A DNA stretch of 9,653 bases from Rhodanobacteraceae bacterium (GCA_025928735.1 JAICIW010000054.1:1-9653); one strand, 5' to 3'; shown: positions 1 through 6,519, counted from the stretch's first letter. Notes: generated by a model from the letters alone, not told the origin. Numbers and translations: made by a program.

Positions 1-767
1 TGCGGCCGCTGGTCCGCGCACTGATGCGGTTCGCATTGCGCGGCCGGCGTTCGCGATTGATCCTGCAGAACCACGACGACGCGCGGATGTTCCTCGCTCA
101 TCGCTTGATCGAAGATGCCCGCGTACGCGTGATCGCGGGCTCCGGTGTGGACTGCAACCGGTTCGTGCCGCAAACGCGATCACGCAACGATCCGCCACGC
201 GTGCTGCTCGCGGCGCGGCTGTTGTGGGAAAAGGGCGTCAAGGAATACGTGCAGGCGTCGCGCACGTTGCGCGCGCAAGGCCGGCGGGTGCGATTCCTGC
301 TGGCTGGCGCTTCCGACCCCGGCAATCCCGCGGCGGTCCCGGAAGCCAGCGTGCGCGGTTGGGTCGATGAAGGTCTCGTGGAGTGGATCGGGCACGTCGA
401 CGACATGCCGGCGTTGTTCGCGTCCACCGACATTTTCGTGTTGCCGAGTTATTACCGCGAAGGCCTGCCGAAATCGCTGATCGAGGCCGCCGCCTGCGCG
501 ACGCCGTTGATCACCACGGACATGCCGGGTTGCCGCGATGTCGTCGTCGATGGCGTCGACGGGTTGATCGTGCCGCCGCGCGACGCCGAAGCCTTATGCG
601 CGGCCATCGTGCGCCTGCTGGATGCACCGGAACTGGCGCGGAAGCTGGGCTTGGCGGCGCGCGCAAAGGCCTTGGCAAAGTTCGACGAGCGCATCGTGAT
701 CCGCCGCACGCTGGAAACCTACGATGAGGTGCTGGACGATCCCCGCGCCGTCGAAGTCACCATTTGA
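1..767 (+). CDS. Family-4 glycosyltransferase (GT-B fold), 5' end outside window
   Basis: Retaining GT-B glycosyltransferase of the GT4 group, which moves a sugar from an activated nucleotide donor to a lipid-linked or polysaccharide acceptor at the cytoplasmic face of the membrane. The frame is open to the left edge (codons from base 3), so the ATG at 24 is probably internal and the acceptor-binding N-terminal domain is mostly missing. Counting from that ATG, the interdomain stretch with GSGVD lies at residues 39-43, followed by the start of the C-terminal Rossmann domain (RVLLAARLLWEKG, about 59-71). The signature EX7E motif, which contacts the donor, is E146-G-L-P-K-S-L-I-E154. The typical PLITTDMPGCRDVV and GLIVPP segments follow, and the C-terminal helix ends at a TGA. 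It converges with a WecA-like gene, so a role in O-antigen or exopolysaccharide assembly is likely. Donor and acceptor cannot be read from the sequence. Confidence 0.9.
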   Translation, partial: RPLVRALMRFALRGRRSRLILQNHDDARMFLAHRLIEDARVRVIAGSGVDCNRFVPQTRSRNDPPRVLLAARLLWEKGVKEYVQASRTLRAQGRRVRFLLAGASDPGNPAAVPEASVRGWVDEGLVEWIGHVDDMPALFASTDIFVLPSYYREGLPKSLIEAAACATPLITTDMPGCRDVVVDGVDGLIVPPRDAEALCAAIVRLLDAPELARKLGLAARAKALAKFDERIVIRRTLETYDEVLDDPRAVEVTI

Positions 768-796
768 CAGCTGCTGGATAATTCGCCGTGCGACGC

Positions 797-832
797 GCCA
801 ACTCTCGCGGAACTGCCAACTCTCGCGGAACT
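797..832. repeat. Perfect 18-bp tandem duplication
   Basis: The unit GCCAACTCTCGCGGAACT occurs twice head to tail at 797-814 and 815-832 without a mismatch. It fills much of the spacer between the stop codons of two convergent genes (767 and 850). It looks like a slippage duplication. No strong terminator hairpin with a T-run is visible in this spacer. Confidence 0.9.
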
Positions 833-849
833 CATGCGGTGCTGTCGGT

Positions 850-2019
850 CTAGTCGCGCCGATTCCTCAAAGGCTGCCCGTGAGATTTCGGGCGAAAGCG
901 AATGACCGGCTGCGAAGCGAAGTTGCCGGAAACGCGTCGCGCCGACGCATCAGCCGATCGAATCAGCGCCGCCTGTGTGCGTTCGAGATGCGTGGTGAAT
1001 GCCCCGTATATGGCCGCTACGACCACGAACGCCACGAGGTTCGCGATGGCGCCGAGTTCCGCATGGATGACCACGCCCACGAACGGCAGCACGATGGAGA
1101 AGCCGACTAGGTACACGAGCGTGCGGCGCGGACCCAAACCTGCATTCATCAGCAGGTGATGGATGTGCGTGCGGTCGGGCGTGAACGGCGACACGCCACG
1201 TTTCAAGCGACGGTAAATCACCGCCAGCGTGTCCATGACCGGCAGCGCCACGCACCACAGCACCAGGCCGGGAGAAATGTGGCGCGGCGTGCTCTGGCTC
1301 AACGCGATCAAGGTCCACGCGATCACGTAGCCCAGCACCACGCTGCCCGAGTCGCCGAGGAACACCTTGGCCTTCTTGCCCAGCAGGCCCAGATTCGCCA
1401 TCAGGAACGGATACAGCGCCGCGGCGAGCAACAGCACGATCACGGTGAGCGGCGCGGGCATGTCGGGCGCCATCAGCAACGCGATCGCCCCGGTGCTGAC
1501 CAGCGCGAGACAACCCGCCAACCCGTCAATGCCGTCCATCAGATTGAATGCGTTGATCAACCCGATCACCGCGAGCACGGTGAACGGAATGCCGAGCCAG
1601 CCGAGTTTCAATTCGTAGCCATGCAACGCGCCAAGCGAGTGCACGTAAGTGCCCGTCGTGGCAATCACCGTCAGGATCGCCACCACTTGCACGACCACGC
1701 GTACGCTCACGCGCAGCTGGTAGCGGTCGTCAAGCGCACCAAGCGCAACCAGTACGCATGCGCTGGCCAACACGATGTCGTCGAACCGCTGTGCGGGTCC
1801 CAGGAAGCGCTGGCCAAGCCACAACCACCCGGCCAGCATGCCAATGAAGATCGCGAGACCGCCGACCAAGGGCGTCGCGAAAGCATGTCGCTTCCGCTTG
1901 TCCGGGTGATCGAGCAAGCCCACCGGCTTGCTGATGGGAACCAGTACGCACAATCCAAGTGCGGAGGCCCCGATGGATACAAAGCATGCCGATAGAACCG
2001 TATGTGCCGCAGATATCAT
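850..2019 (-). CDS. WecA/TagO-like polyprenyl-phosphate sugar-1-phosphate transferase (MraY family)
   Basis: Integral membrane enzyme that transfers a HexNAc-1-phosphate (GlcNAc-1-P in WecA) from the UDP-sugar to undecaprenyl phosphate, the first step in O-antigen, enterobacterial common antigen or related glycan synthesis. From the ATG at 2019 it has 389 residues with about ten hydrophobic helices. The family motifs are in order: the DD pair at 97-98 (GALDDRYQ), NLMDGIDGLAG at 159-169, the LGDSGS loop at 221-226, and PDRTHIHHLL at 281-290. The HIHH form is typical of the WecA branch rather than MraY. A TTG in frame at 2088 would add 23 residues of non-membrane character. The ATG is preferred because GGAG lies 10 nt upstream and the product then starts directly at the first helix. 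The sugar substrate is not certain. It converges with the glycosyltransferase at 1-767. Confidence 0.93.
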   Translation of the reverse strand: MISAAHTVLSACFVSIGASALGLCVLVPISKPVGLLDHPDKRKRHAFATPLVGGLAIFIGMLAGWLWLGQRFLGPAQRFDDIVLASACVLVALGALDDRYQLRVSVRVVVQVVAILTVIATTGTYVHSLGALHGYELKLGWLGIPFTVLAVIGLINAFNLMDGIDGLAGCLALVSTGAIALLMAPDMPAPLTVIVLLLAAALYPFLMANLGLLGKKAKVFLGDSGSVVLGYVIAWTLIALSQSTPRHISPGLVLWCVALPVMDTLAVIYRRLKRGVSPFTPDRTHIHHLLMNAGLGPRRTLVYLVGFSIVLPFVGVVIHAELGAIANLVAFVVVAAIYGAFTTHLERTQAALIRSADASARRVSGNFASQPVIRFRPKSHGQPLRNRRD

Positions 2020-2098
2020 CCTTGTACGTCTCCGCTGGCAGGGTGGCCAGTATGGAAGACCGCATAAAACACGCGCTGAATAATTCAATGATTTTTCT

Positions 2099-2148
2099 TT
2101 AATGCATATGAATGCCGATATTTATATATTTGAATGCGCTGTGAATGC
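2099..2148 (-). promoter_or_regulatory. Candidate promoter/operator of the WecA-like gene with GCATTCA direct repeats
   Basis: Read on the minus strand, GCATTCA occurs at 2148-2142, 2137-2131 and 2115-2109, and GCATTAA at 2105-2099. Offsets between copies are 11, 22 and 10 bp, so all lie on nearly the same face of the helix. A TATAAA hexamer (2126-2121 on the minus strand) sits in the gap between the second and third copy and would make a good -10 box for the WecA-like gene about 100 bp downstream. No good -35 box lies at the right distance, which suits an activator-dependent promoter. Seven-base direct repeats with 4-bp spacers are the usual target form of OmpR/PhoB-family response regulators. 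The link to that family is inference. Confidence 0.45.
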
Positions 2149-2415
2149 ACGCGGCACGTGGATGTTTTTATTGGAGTGATTATCCAGGCTGAATGGGAGA
2201 GGATCGCTGCGCTTTCATCGCAGTGCGGCGTGCGGTCGGGTTCGCGTGCCCGTCGGAGCGCTGGTTTTTGCACGTCGCGTCAAGCGTGAGCTGCGTGCCT
2301 GCGCGGCACGGATATTGCTTGTATGCTGGGCAACGTGGGACGGGGAGTTGCCTGGGGAAAGATCCTGGCTTGCTCGCCCGACCTGCCGCATCCGCCGCGG
2401 GTAATCCCGGGCCGC

Positions 2416-2420
2416 GAGGT
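2416..2420 (+). promoter_or_regulatory. Ribosome binding site deciding a GTG start
   Basis: GAGGT followed by AA, 7 nt before the GTG at 2428. It is the only good Shine-Dalgarno match in this frame and argues for the GTG start rather than the in-frame ATG at 2323. Confidence 0.6.
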
Positions 2421-2427
2421 AACGACC

Positions 2428-2694
2428 GTGACAATCACTGACATCGGCATCCTGCTCATCGTGCTGTGCATCTCGCTTTGGGCAATCATGGCCGCCCTGC
2501 ACAGGCACACCGTCCAGTTGGAAGCCTTGAAGTCGCAAATGCAGGAATTGCTGAAGGCGAGGGAGACGACTCGCAACGCTTCTGCAACGGAAGCCAATCC
2601 GTCTGCGCCCAGCGACAGGATGGAAACTTCATCGGCGCACGTGTCCGCGAAGGCCGCGTCGGTGATCGCGGCGAGGCAGACCGTCCTGAAATAG
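2428..2694 (+). CDS. Small single-helix membrane protein, function unknown
   Basis: I do not recognise the family. From the GTG start the product has 88 residues. Residues about 3-24 form one strong hydrophobic helix (TDIGILLIVLCISLWAIMAAL). A basic and amphipathic stretch follows (HRHTVQLEALKSQMQELLKAR, about 25-45) and could form a short coiled coil. After it comes a low-complexity linker rich in Ala, Ser, Thr and Pro, then a C-terminal helix containing SAKAASVIAARQTVLK. The layout is that of a small bitopic inner-membrane protein with a cytoplasmic tail. It lies 114 nt upstream of the S9 peptidase gene on the same strand, but a separate promoter candidate between them makes co-transcription uncertain. 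The ribosome binding site and the coherent membrane helix support it as a real gene. Confidence 0.55.
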   Translation: MTITDIGILLIVLCISLWAIMAALHRHTVQLEALKSQMQELLKARETTRNASATEANPSAPSDRMETSSAHVSAKAASVIAARQTVLK

Positions 2695-2749
2695 CTCGCT
2701 TCGCGCGCGACCGCGTCGTTGTCTTCGCCCGGATCGTGCCTGCCGGCAC

Positions 2750-2778
2750 TTGGCTCGCCGGATAACCGGGTGTAGGTT
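2750..2778 (+). promoter_or_regulatory. Candidate sigma-70-type promoter of the S9 peptidase gene
   Basis: TTGGCT at 2750-2755 and TAGGTT at 2773-2778 are separated by 17 bp, ending 30 nt before the ATG at 2809. The -35 match is fair and the -10 match is weak (3 of 6), so this is a candidate only. An imperfect CCGGC/GCCGG inverted repeat overlaps the -35 box. Confidence 0.3.
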
Positions 2779-2808
2779 CGCGGGATCGTCTCGTCCTGGA
2801 GGTGCGCG

Positions 2809-4875
2809 ATGAAGTCCCCTCGACCCGGTCTGTGGCTGCTCGCCGCGTTCTTCATCGCCGCTTGCGCGCCTTCGGCCTTGGCCAAGGCGCCGCCTGCGTC
2901 GACCAACGCGTCCGAGAACACGCGCATCGAACACATCCTCGCGCAGCGCGCGAAGGTCAAGCAGATCCCGGCCGTGGCCCTTTCCCACGACGGCCAGCAT
3001 CTGGCGTGGGTGGTAGCGCACGACGAGCAGACCGAGTTGATGCTGGGCTCGTGGAACGGGCAGAACGCGCACGCCGTGTCGATTCCCGGCGGCTGCCGTG
3101 AAGAGGACCTGCGCTGGGCACCGCGCTGGAACATGCTGGCGGTGCTGACCCGCTGCAGCATCGACCCGTCCAACACCAAGCCCATCCAGGGCGCGATCTG
3201 GCTGATCGACGTGAATGCCGGCAAGCCGCCGCGCAAGCTCACCGACATCGGCGGTTTCGCCGAAGGCATGCAATGGAGCCGCGACGGCAAACGCATCGCG
3301 TTCCTGTTCGTGCCGGGCGCCACGCGACTGCCGGCTGCGACCGCGTCCGGCAATCCGCGCGTGGGCGTGATCGGCGAAACCGACGTGCAGGTGCAATACG
3401 TCGCCAGCATCGATGCATCAGGTGGCAAGCCGGAGCTGCTGACACCCGACGGATTGTACGTGTACGAGTTCCGCACCTCGTCCACCGGCAATCGGATTGC
3501 CTACACAGCCGCACCGCCGCCCGGTGACAACAACTGGTGGACGGCCAAACTGTATGTGCAGGAGGCGAAAGCAGGCGCGGCGCCGCGCGAGCTCGTCGAT
3601 CCCGGCGCGGTGAAGGGTTCGCTGCACGGCTTGCAGATCGCTCTGCCACGCTGGTCACTCGATGACGCGCGCATCCTGTTCATCGGCGGCCTGATGAGCG
3701 ATCGCGGCGCGACCGGCGGCGACATCTACAGCGTGCCAACCTCGGGTGGCGCGCCCGTGAACCTGACCGAAGGTGCGAAGGTGACGCCGTCGTGGTTCAC
3801 GTTCCTCGATGCCCGCTCGCTGCTGGTGAACCAGATTGCCAAGGGCAAGGTGCAGGTCACCGAATACACCTTGTCCGGCAACCACGCCCGCCAGACCCGC
3901 ACGTGGTTCACGGCGCTCGGCGAGTTGGGCGACGGGCGCGCCGCGCTTTCCGTTTCGCTGTCTGACAAATCGCCACGGCGGATCGCCTACGCGGCCCAGT
4001 CGTTCGAACATCCACCCGAGGTGCACGCGGGCCAGCTCACCACCGCGCCGCCGCCTGCGGTCACTTCGATCAACGCCGGGCTTTCGCACGACTGGGGCAA
4101 GGCCGAATCGGTGGAATGGAACAGCGGCGGCACGCAGGTGCAAGGCTGGCTGATGTATCCGGCCGGCTATGACGCGCACAAGCAGTACCCGATGATCGTG
4201 TACGTGCACGGCGGACCCTCGTGGGCCAACCTGCCGAGCTGGAGCAACAATGCCAGCGCGTATTCCGAATTCGGCTATTTCGTGCTGATGCCCAATCCGC
4301 GCGGCAGCCTCGGCGGAGGCGAGCAGTTCGCGCAGGCCATCCGCAACCAGATGGGCTATGGCGATCTCGACGACATCCTCGCAGGCGTGGACAAGGTCGA
4401 GAAGATGTTGCCGGTTGACGACAGCCGGCTGGGCCTGACCGGCTGGAGTTATGGCGGCTTCATGAGCATGTTCGCGCCAACCCGCACGAACCGCTTCAAG
4501 GCGGTGGTGGCCGGTGCGGGCCTGTCGGACTGGCAGAGCTATTACGGCCAGAACCAGATCGACCAGTGGATGATTCCGTTCTTCGGCGCATCGCTGTACG
4601 ACGATCCCGCCGCGTACGCGAAAAGTTCGGCGATCAATTTCATCAAGCGCACCAGGACGCCGGCGTTGATCGTGGTGGGCGAACGCGACGAGGAATGCCC
4701 CGCGCCGCAATCGTTCGAATACTGGCACGCGCTGAAAACGCTGGGGGTGCCGACCACGCTGGTGGTGTACGCGAACGAGGGCCACCACATCGCGCAACCG
4801 AAGAATCAGGAAGACATCATGCGTCGATCGCTGGACTGGTTCGGCAAATACCTGACACCTGCCGGGACGCGCTGA
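2809..4875 (+). CDS. Exported S9-family (prolyl oligopeptidase type) serine peptidase
   Basis: Secreted or membrane-anchored peptidase of the dipeptidyl/acylaminoacyl-peptidase type, cleaving short peptides outside the cytoplasm. It has 688 residues, normal for the family. The N-terminal signal sequence runs to about residue 25. It contains IAAC ending at C19, a possible lipobox, and also ALA before K26, a possible signal peptidase I site, so lipoprotein or soluble periplasmic protein are both open. A beta-propeller region (about 55-410) contains repeats of the SxDGxxLAW type (59-67 and 157-165). The alpha/beta-hydrolase domain (about 430-688) has the VHGGP oxyanion segment at 466-470, the nucleophile S547 in GWSYGG, D627 in GERDEE and H659 in NEGHH. 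The triad is intact. GGAGG 6 nt before the ATG fixes the start. The substrate cannot be predicted. Confidence 0.95.
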   Translation: MKSPRPGLWLLAAFFIAACAPSALAKAPPASTNASENTRIEHILAQRAKVKQIPAVALSHDGQHLAWVVAHDEQTELMLGSWNGQNAHAVSIPGGCREEDLRWAPRWNMLAVLTRCSIDPSNTKPIQGAIWLIDVNAGKPPRKLTDIGGFAEGMQWSRDGKRIAFLFVPGATRLPAATASGNPRVGVIGETDVQVQYVASIDASGGKPELLTPDGLYVYEFRTSSTGNRIAYTAAPPPGDNNWWTAKLYVQEAKAGAAPRELVDPGAVKGSLHGLQIALPRWSLDDARILFIGGLMSDRGATGGDIYSVPTSGGAPVNLTEGAKVTPSWFTFLDARSLLVNQIAKGKVQVTEYTLSGNHARQTRTWFTALGELGDGRAALSVSLSDKSPRRIAYAAQSFEHPPEVHAGQLTTAPPPAVTSINAGLSHDWGKAESVEWNSGGTQVQGWLMYPAGYDAHKQYPMIVYVHGGPSWANLPSWSNNASAYSEFGYFVLMPNPRGSLGGGEQFAQAIRNQMGYGDLDDILAGVDKVEKMLPVDDSRLGLTGWSYGGFMSMFAPTRTNRFKAVVAGAGLSDWQSYYGQNQIDQWMIPFFGASLYDDPAAYAKSSAINFIKRTRTPALIVVGERDEECPAPQSFEYWHALKTLGVPTTLVVYANEGHHIAQPKNQEDIMRRSLDWFGKYLTPAGTR

Positions 4876-4901
4876 AGCTGCGTCGGCGCCGATCTCCGGC
4901 A

Positions 4902-4949
4902 GGCTGTGGCGCACAGCCATCAAGGCCTGCCCGGGCGCATGGTGCGCCC
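4902..4949. terminator. Two adjacent perfect hairpins at a convergent junction
   Basis: GGCTGTG-gcg-CACAGCC (4902-4918) and GGGCGCA-tgg-TGCGCCC (4933-4949) are perfect 7-bp stems with 3-nt loops, 14 bp apart, between the peptidase stop (4875) and the stop of the minus-strand gene (4980). They could stop transcription from both sides. Neither is followed by a real T-run, so they are not classical intrinsic terminators. Confidence 0.5.
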
Positions 4950-4979
4950 TCTTCGCCGGCCTGCCACCTGCCCGCGCAT

Positions 4980-5156
4980 TCAGGCGGCAGGCGGATCCTT
5001 CCGGCGGGTGCGGGATACACCCGTGAGGATGCCGAGGCCGAGGATCACCACCGCACCTACCACGATCCATTGCGTCGGCACGTGGGCGAGCCAGGCGCCG
5101 TAGCCGAGGCCGATGATCACGACGAGCGTGCCGACTAGATAAAGCGCGAACGACAT
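4980..5156 (-). CDS. Small two-helix membrane protein, function unknown
   Basis: A 58-residue protein starting MSFALYLVGTLVVIIGLGYG, with two hydrophobic helices (about 4-20 and 28-46) joined by the short polar loop AHVPTQ and ending in a basic tail (SRTRRKDPPAA). This gives a hairpin in the inner membrane, probably with the tail in the cytoplasm. The start at 5156 is chosen because AGGAGG (5165-5170 on the plus strand as CCTCCT) lies 8 nt upstream. An in-frame ATG at 5201 would add 15 polar residues and has no such site. It lies 68 nt downstream of the radical SAM gene on the same strand and could be read with it. I cannot assign a function. Confidence 0.75.
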   Translation of the reverse strand: MSFALYLVGTLVVIIGLGYGAWLAHVPTQWIVVGAVVILGLGILTGVSRTRRKDPPAA

Positions 5157-5164
5157 GGGGGGCG

Positions 5165-5170
5165 CCTCCT
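5165..5170 (-). promoter_or_regulatory. Strong ribosome binding site deciding the start at 5156
   Basis: AGGAGG on the minus strand, 8 nt before the ATG. It is a full match to the Shine-Dalgarno core and rules in favour of the shorter, 58-residue product. Confidence 0.8.
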
Positions 5171-5224
5171 GAGGGTGGATCACGCTATCGTCCAGTGTCA
5201 CCGCGAAGATGGCGTGAACGTCGC

Positions 5225-6310
5225 TCAGAACAGTTCGCCCTGCGGGCTTGCCGACCGCGGCGCAAGGAAGCGGGACACGTCCAACTGCAGCGTGCGGGCG
5301 CGGGCGAACCCGCGTCTCCGAGCCGCCACTTCAAAACGCCGGCGCAGCAGTTCGGCGAACGGTCCCTGTCCGCGCATGCGGGTGCGAAAGTCGGAATCGT
5401 AATCGCGGCCGCCGTTCATCTGCTGCACCAGGCTCATCACGTGTTCGGCGCGTTGCGGCACGTGGATCGAAAGCCATTCGCGGAACAACGCCTTCAGTTC
5501 CCACGGCAGGCGCAGCACCGTGTAGCCGGCCATGCTGGCGCCGGCCTCGGCGGCACGTTCCAGCACCGCTTCCATGTCGCGGTCGTTCAGCGCCGGGATG
5601 ATCGGCGCCACCAGCACGCCGGCCGGCACGCCCGCATCGGTCAACACATGGATCGCCTGCAGGCGGCGGTGGGGCGCCGACGCGCGCGGCTCCAGTTTCG
5701 ATGCCAAGTGGTTGTCGAGTGAATTCACCGACACGAATACGCGTACCAGTTTCGCGCGCGCCATGGGCGCGAGCAGGTCGACGTCGCGTTCCACCAGCGC
5801 GTTTTTGGTGACGATGGTGCAAGGGTGCCGGCATTCGGCCAGCACTTCGAGCGCCGCGCGCGTCAGCCGCCATTTCTTCTCGATCGGCTGGTATGGATCG
5901 GTATTGCTGCCAATGTTGATGGGCTTGGGCACGTAACCCGGCTTCGACAACTCCGCGCGCAGCACCTCGGCGAGATTGGACTTGGCGCGGATCTTCGTTT
6001 CGAAATCCAGCCCCGGCGACAAGTTGAGGTAGCTGTGCGAGGGCCGCGCGAAACAATAGATGCATCCGTGCTCGCAGCCGCGATACGGGTTCATCGCCTG
6101 CTCGAAAACGATGTCGGGCGAATCATTGCGGGTGATCACGCTGCGTGCACGTTCTTCGGTGACCACCGTGCGGGGACGCGGCGCGGCCTCGTCCAGCAAC
6201 GCGTCCTGCCAGCCGTCGTCTTCGGCGTGATGGCGCACGCTTTCGAAACGCCCCTCCGGGTTGGAGGCGGCGCCGCGACCCTTGATGCGCGCGGGCGGCA
6301 TGGCTTGCAT
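5225..6310 (-). CDS. PA0069-type radical SAM protein (SplB-related)
   Basis: Radical S-adenosylmethionine protein of the group named after Pseudomonas PA0069, related in sequence to spore photoproduct lyase (SplB). The reaction it catalyses is not known. It has 361 residues. The N-terminal KGRGAASNPEGRFES (10-24) is the hallmark of this group. The cluster-binding motif is C79-E-H-G-C83-I-Y-C86, a CX3CX2C spacing, within PYRGCEHGCIYC. The SNTDPYQPIE segment (about 124-133) and PIIPALND are typical of the SAM-binding barrel. The last residues are GELF. The ATG at 6310 is taken as start, and an ATG three codons on (6301) is equally possible since neither has a good ribosome binding site. It diverges from the export operon at 6520. 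Confidence 0.9.
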   Translation of the reverse strand: MQAMPPARIKGRGAASNPEGRFESVRHHAEDDGWQDALLDEAAPRPRTVVTEERARSVITRNDSPDIVFEQAMNPYRGCEHGCIYCFARPSHSYLNLSPGLDFETKIRAKSNLAEVLRAELSKPGYVPKPINIGSNTDPYQPIEKKWRLTRAALEVLAECRHPCTIVTKNALVERDVDLLAPMARAKLVRVFVSVNSLDNHLASKLEPRASAPHRRLQAIHVLTDAGVPAGVLVAPIIPALNDRDMEAVLERAAEAGASMAGYTVLRLPWELKALFREWLSIHVPQRAEHVMSLVQQMNGGRDYDSDFRTRMRGQGPFAELLRRRFEVAARRRGFARARTLQLDVSRFLAPRSASPQGELF

Positions 6311-6412
6311 CCCGGCAGGATACGCCGCGCTGTCTCGACGCCTGCGACAGCCCGGCCCGCGGGGCGTCCGGCGATACGGCGGTCGTTCGCGCTGGTGTTC
6401 TCCTGCTCTATG

Positions 6413-6435
6413 ACAAATTTGTGCGCATCAGCGCA
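6413..6435. promoter_or_regulatory. Palindrome ACAAATTTGT next to a TGCGC hairpin, possible operator
   Basis: ACAAATTTGT (6413-6422) is a perfect 10-bp palindrome. It overlaps by one base TGCGC-atca-GCGCA (6422-6435), a 5-bp inverted repeat. Both lie in the 209-bp gap between two divergent genes, the radical SAM gene and the export operon. Such symmetry next to a candidate promoter fits a repressor or activator site. No known binding protein is assigned. Confidence 0.3.
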
Positions 6436-6447
6436 AAAAGTTATGAG
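6419..6447 (+). promoter_or_regulatory. Weak candidate promoter of the export operon
   Basis: TTGTGC (6419-6424) and TATGAG (6442-6447) with exactly 17 bp between them. Each box matches the sigma-70 consensus only in part. If correct, the transcript begins near 6455 and has a leader of about 65 nt. Confidence 0.25.
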
Positions 6448-6451
6448 CACG

Positions 6452-6519
6452 AAAGGTGATTGAAAGGTTTGGCTGCTACACCTTTGGGGGTTGGGGAGTC
6501 ACAGGGAGCTGAACAGGGG
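6452..6519 (+). promoter_or_regulatory. Structured G-rich leader before the membrane-fusion protein start
   Basis: CACCTTT (6479-6485) can pair with AAAGGTG (6452-6458, 7 bp), and its last six bases can pair instead with AAAGGT (6463-6468, 6 bp), so the two stems exclude each other. The first partner is a Shine-Dalgarno-like sequence. Immediately after comes a run of G tracts at 6486-6490, 6493-6496, 6504-6506 and 6516-6519, the last abutting the ATG at 6520. AGGGAG (6503-6508) is the most likely ribosome binding site of that ATG and lies within the G-rich part, 11 nt away. The regulatory role is inference. Confidence 0.35.

Larger units (their letters stand above)
2020..2427. other. Gene-free divergent intergenic region, AT-rich on its left half
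   Basis: About 400 bases between the divergent WecA-like gene and the small membrane protein gene. The part from about 2080 to 2190 is much richer in A and T than the rest of the window and carries the heptamer array described separately. The part from about 2200 to 2427 is GC-rich and has no convincing gene. A frame open from an ATG at 2323 runs into the downstream gene but has no ribosome binding site. A TATGCT hexamer at 2322-2327 could serve as a -10 box for the rightward gene, but no matching -35 box is seen. Confidence 0.6.

Noticed and set aside
1156..1995. Plus-strand open frame of 279 codons inside the WecA-like gene
   Set aside because: Composition is almost all Arg, His and Gln, typical of an antisense frame to a hydrophobic membrane protein.
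2020..2088. Upstream TTG start of the WecA-like gene at 2088
   Set aside because: The 23 extra residues are polar and unlike the family, there is no ribosome binding site, and the ATG at 2019 begins at the first helix.
2323..2427. ATG at 2323 as start of the small membrane protein
   Set aside because: No ribosome binding site, and the added 35 residues are Pro/Gly-rich. GAGGT before the GTG at 2428 is better.
2280..3491. Minus-strand open frame of 403 codons over the small membrane protein and the peptidase N-terminus
   Set aside because: No membrane or domain pattern, low-complexity composition, and it covers a well-supported gene on the other strand.
3655..5070. Long minus-strand open frame (471 codons) antisense to the S9 peptidase
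   Set aside because: Its translation is rich in Arg, His and Ala without domain motifs, as expected opposite a GC-rich gene. The plus-strand frame has signal sequence, triad and ribosome binding site.
5331..6065. Minus-strand 244-codon frame within the radical SAM gene
   Set aside because: It is a shifted frame of the same gene with Arg/Gly/Ala-rich text and none of the cluster motifs.
6410..6463. 17-codon frame before the export operon as a possible precursor or leader peptide
   Set aside because: No double-glycine motif, no ribosome binding site, and it overlaps the candidate promoter.
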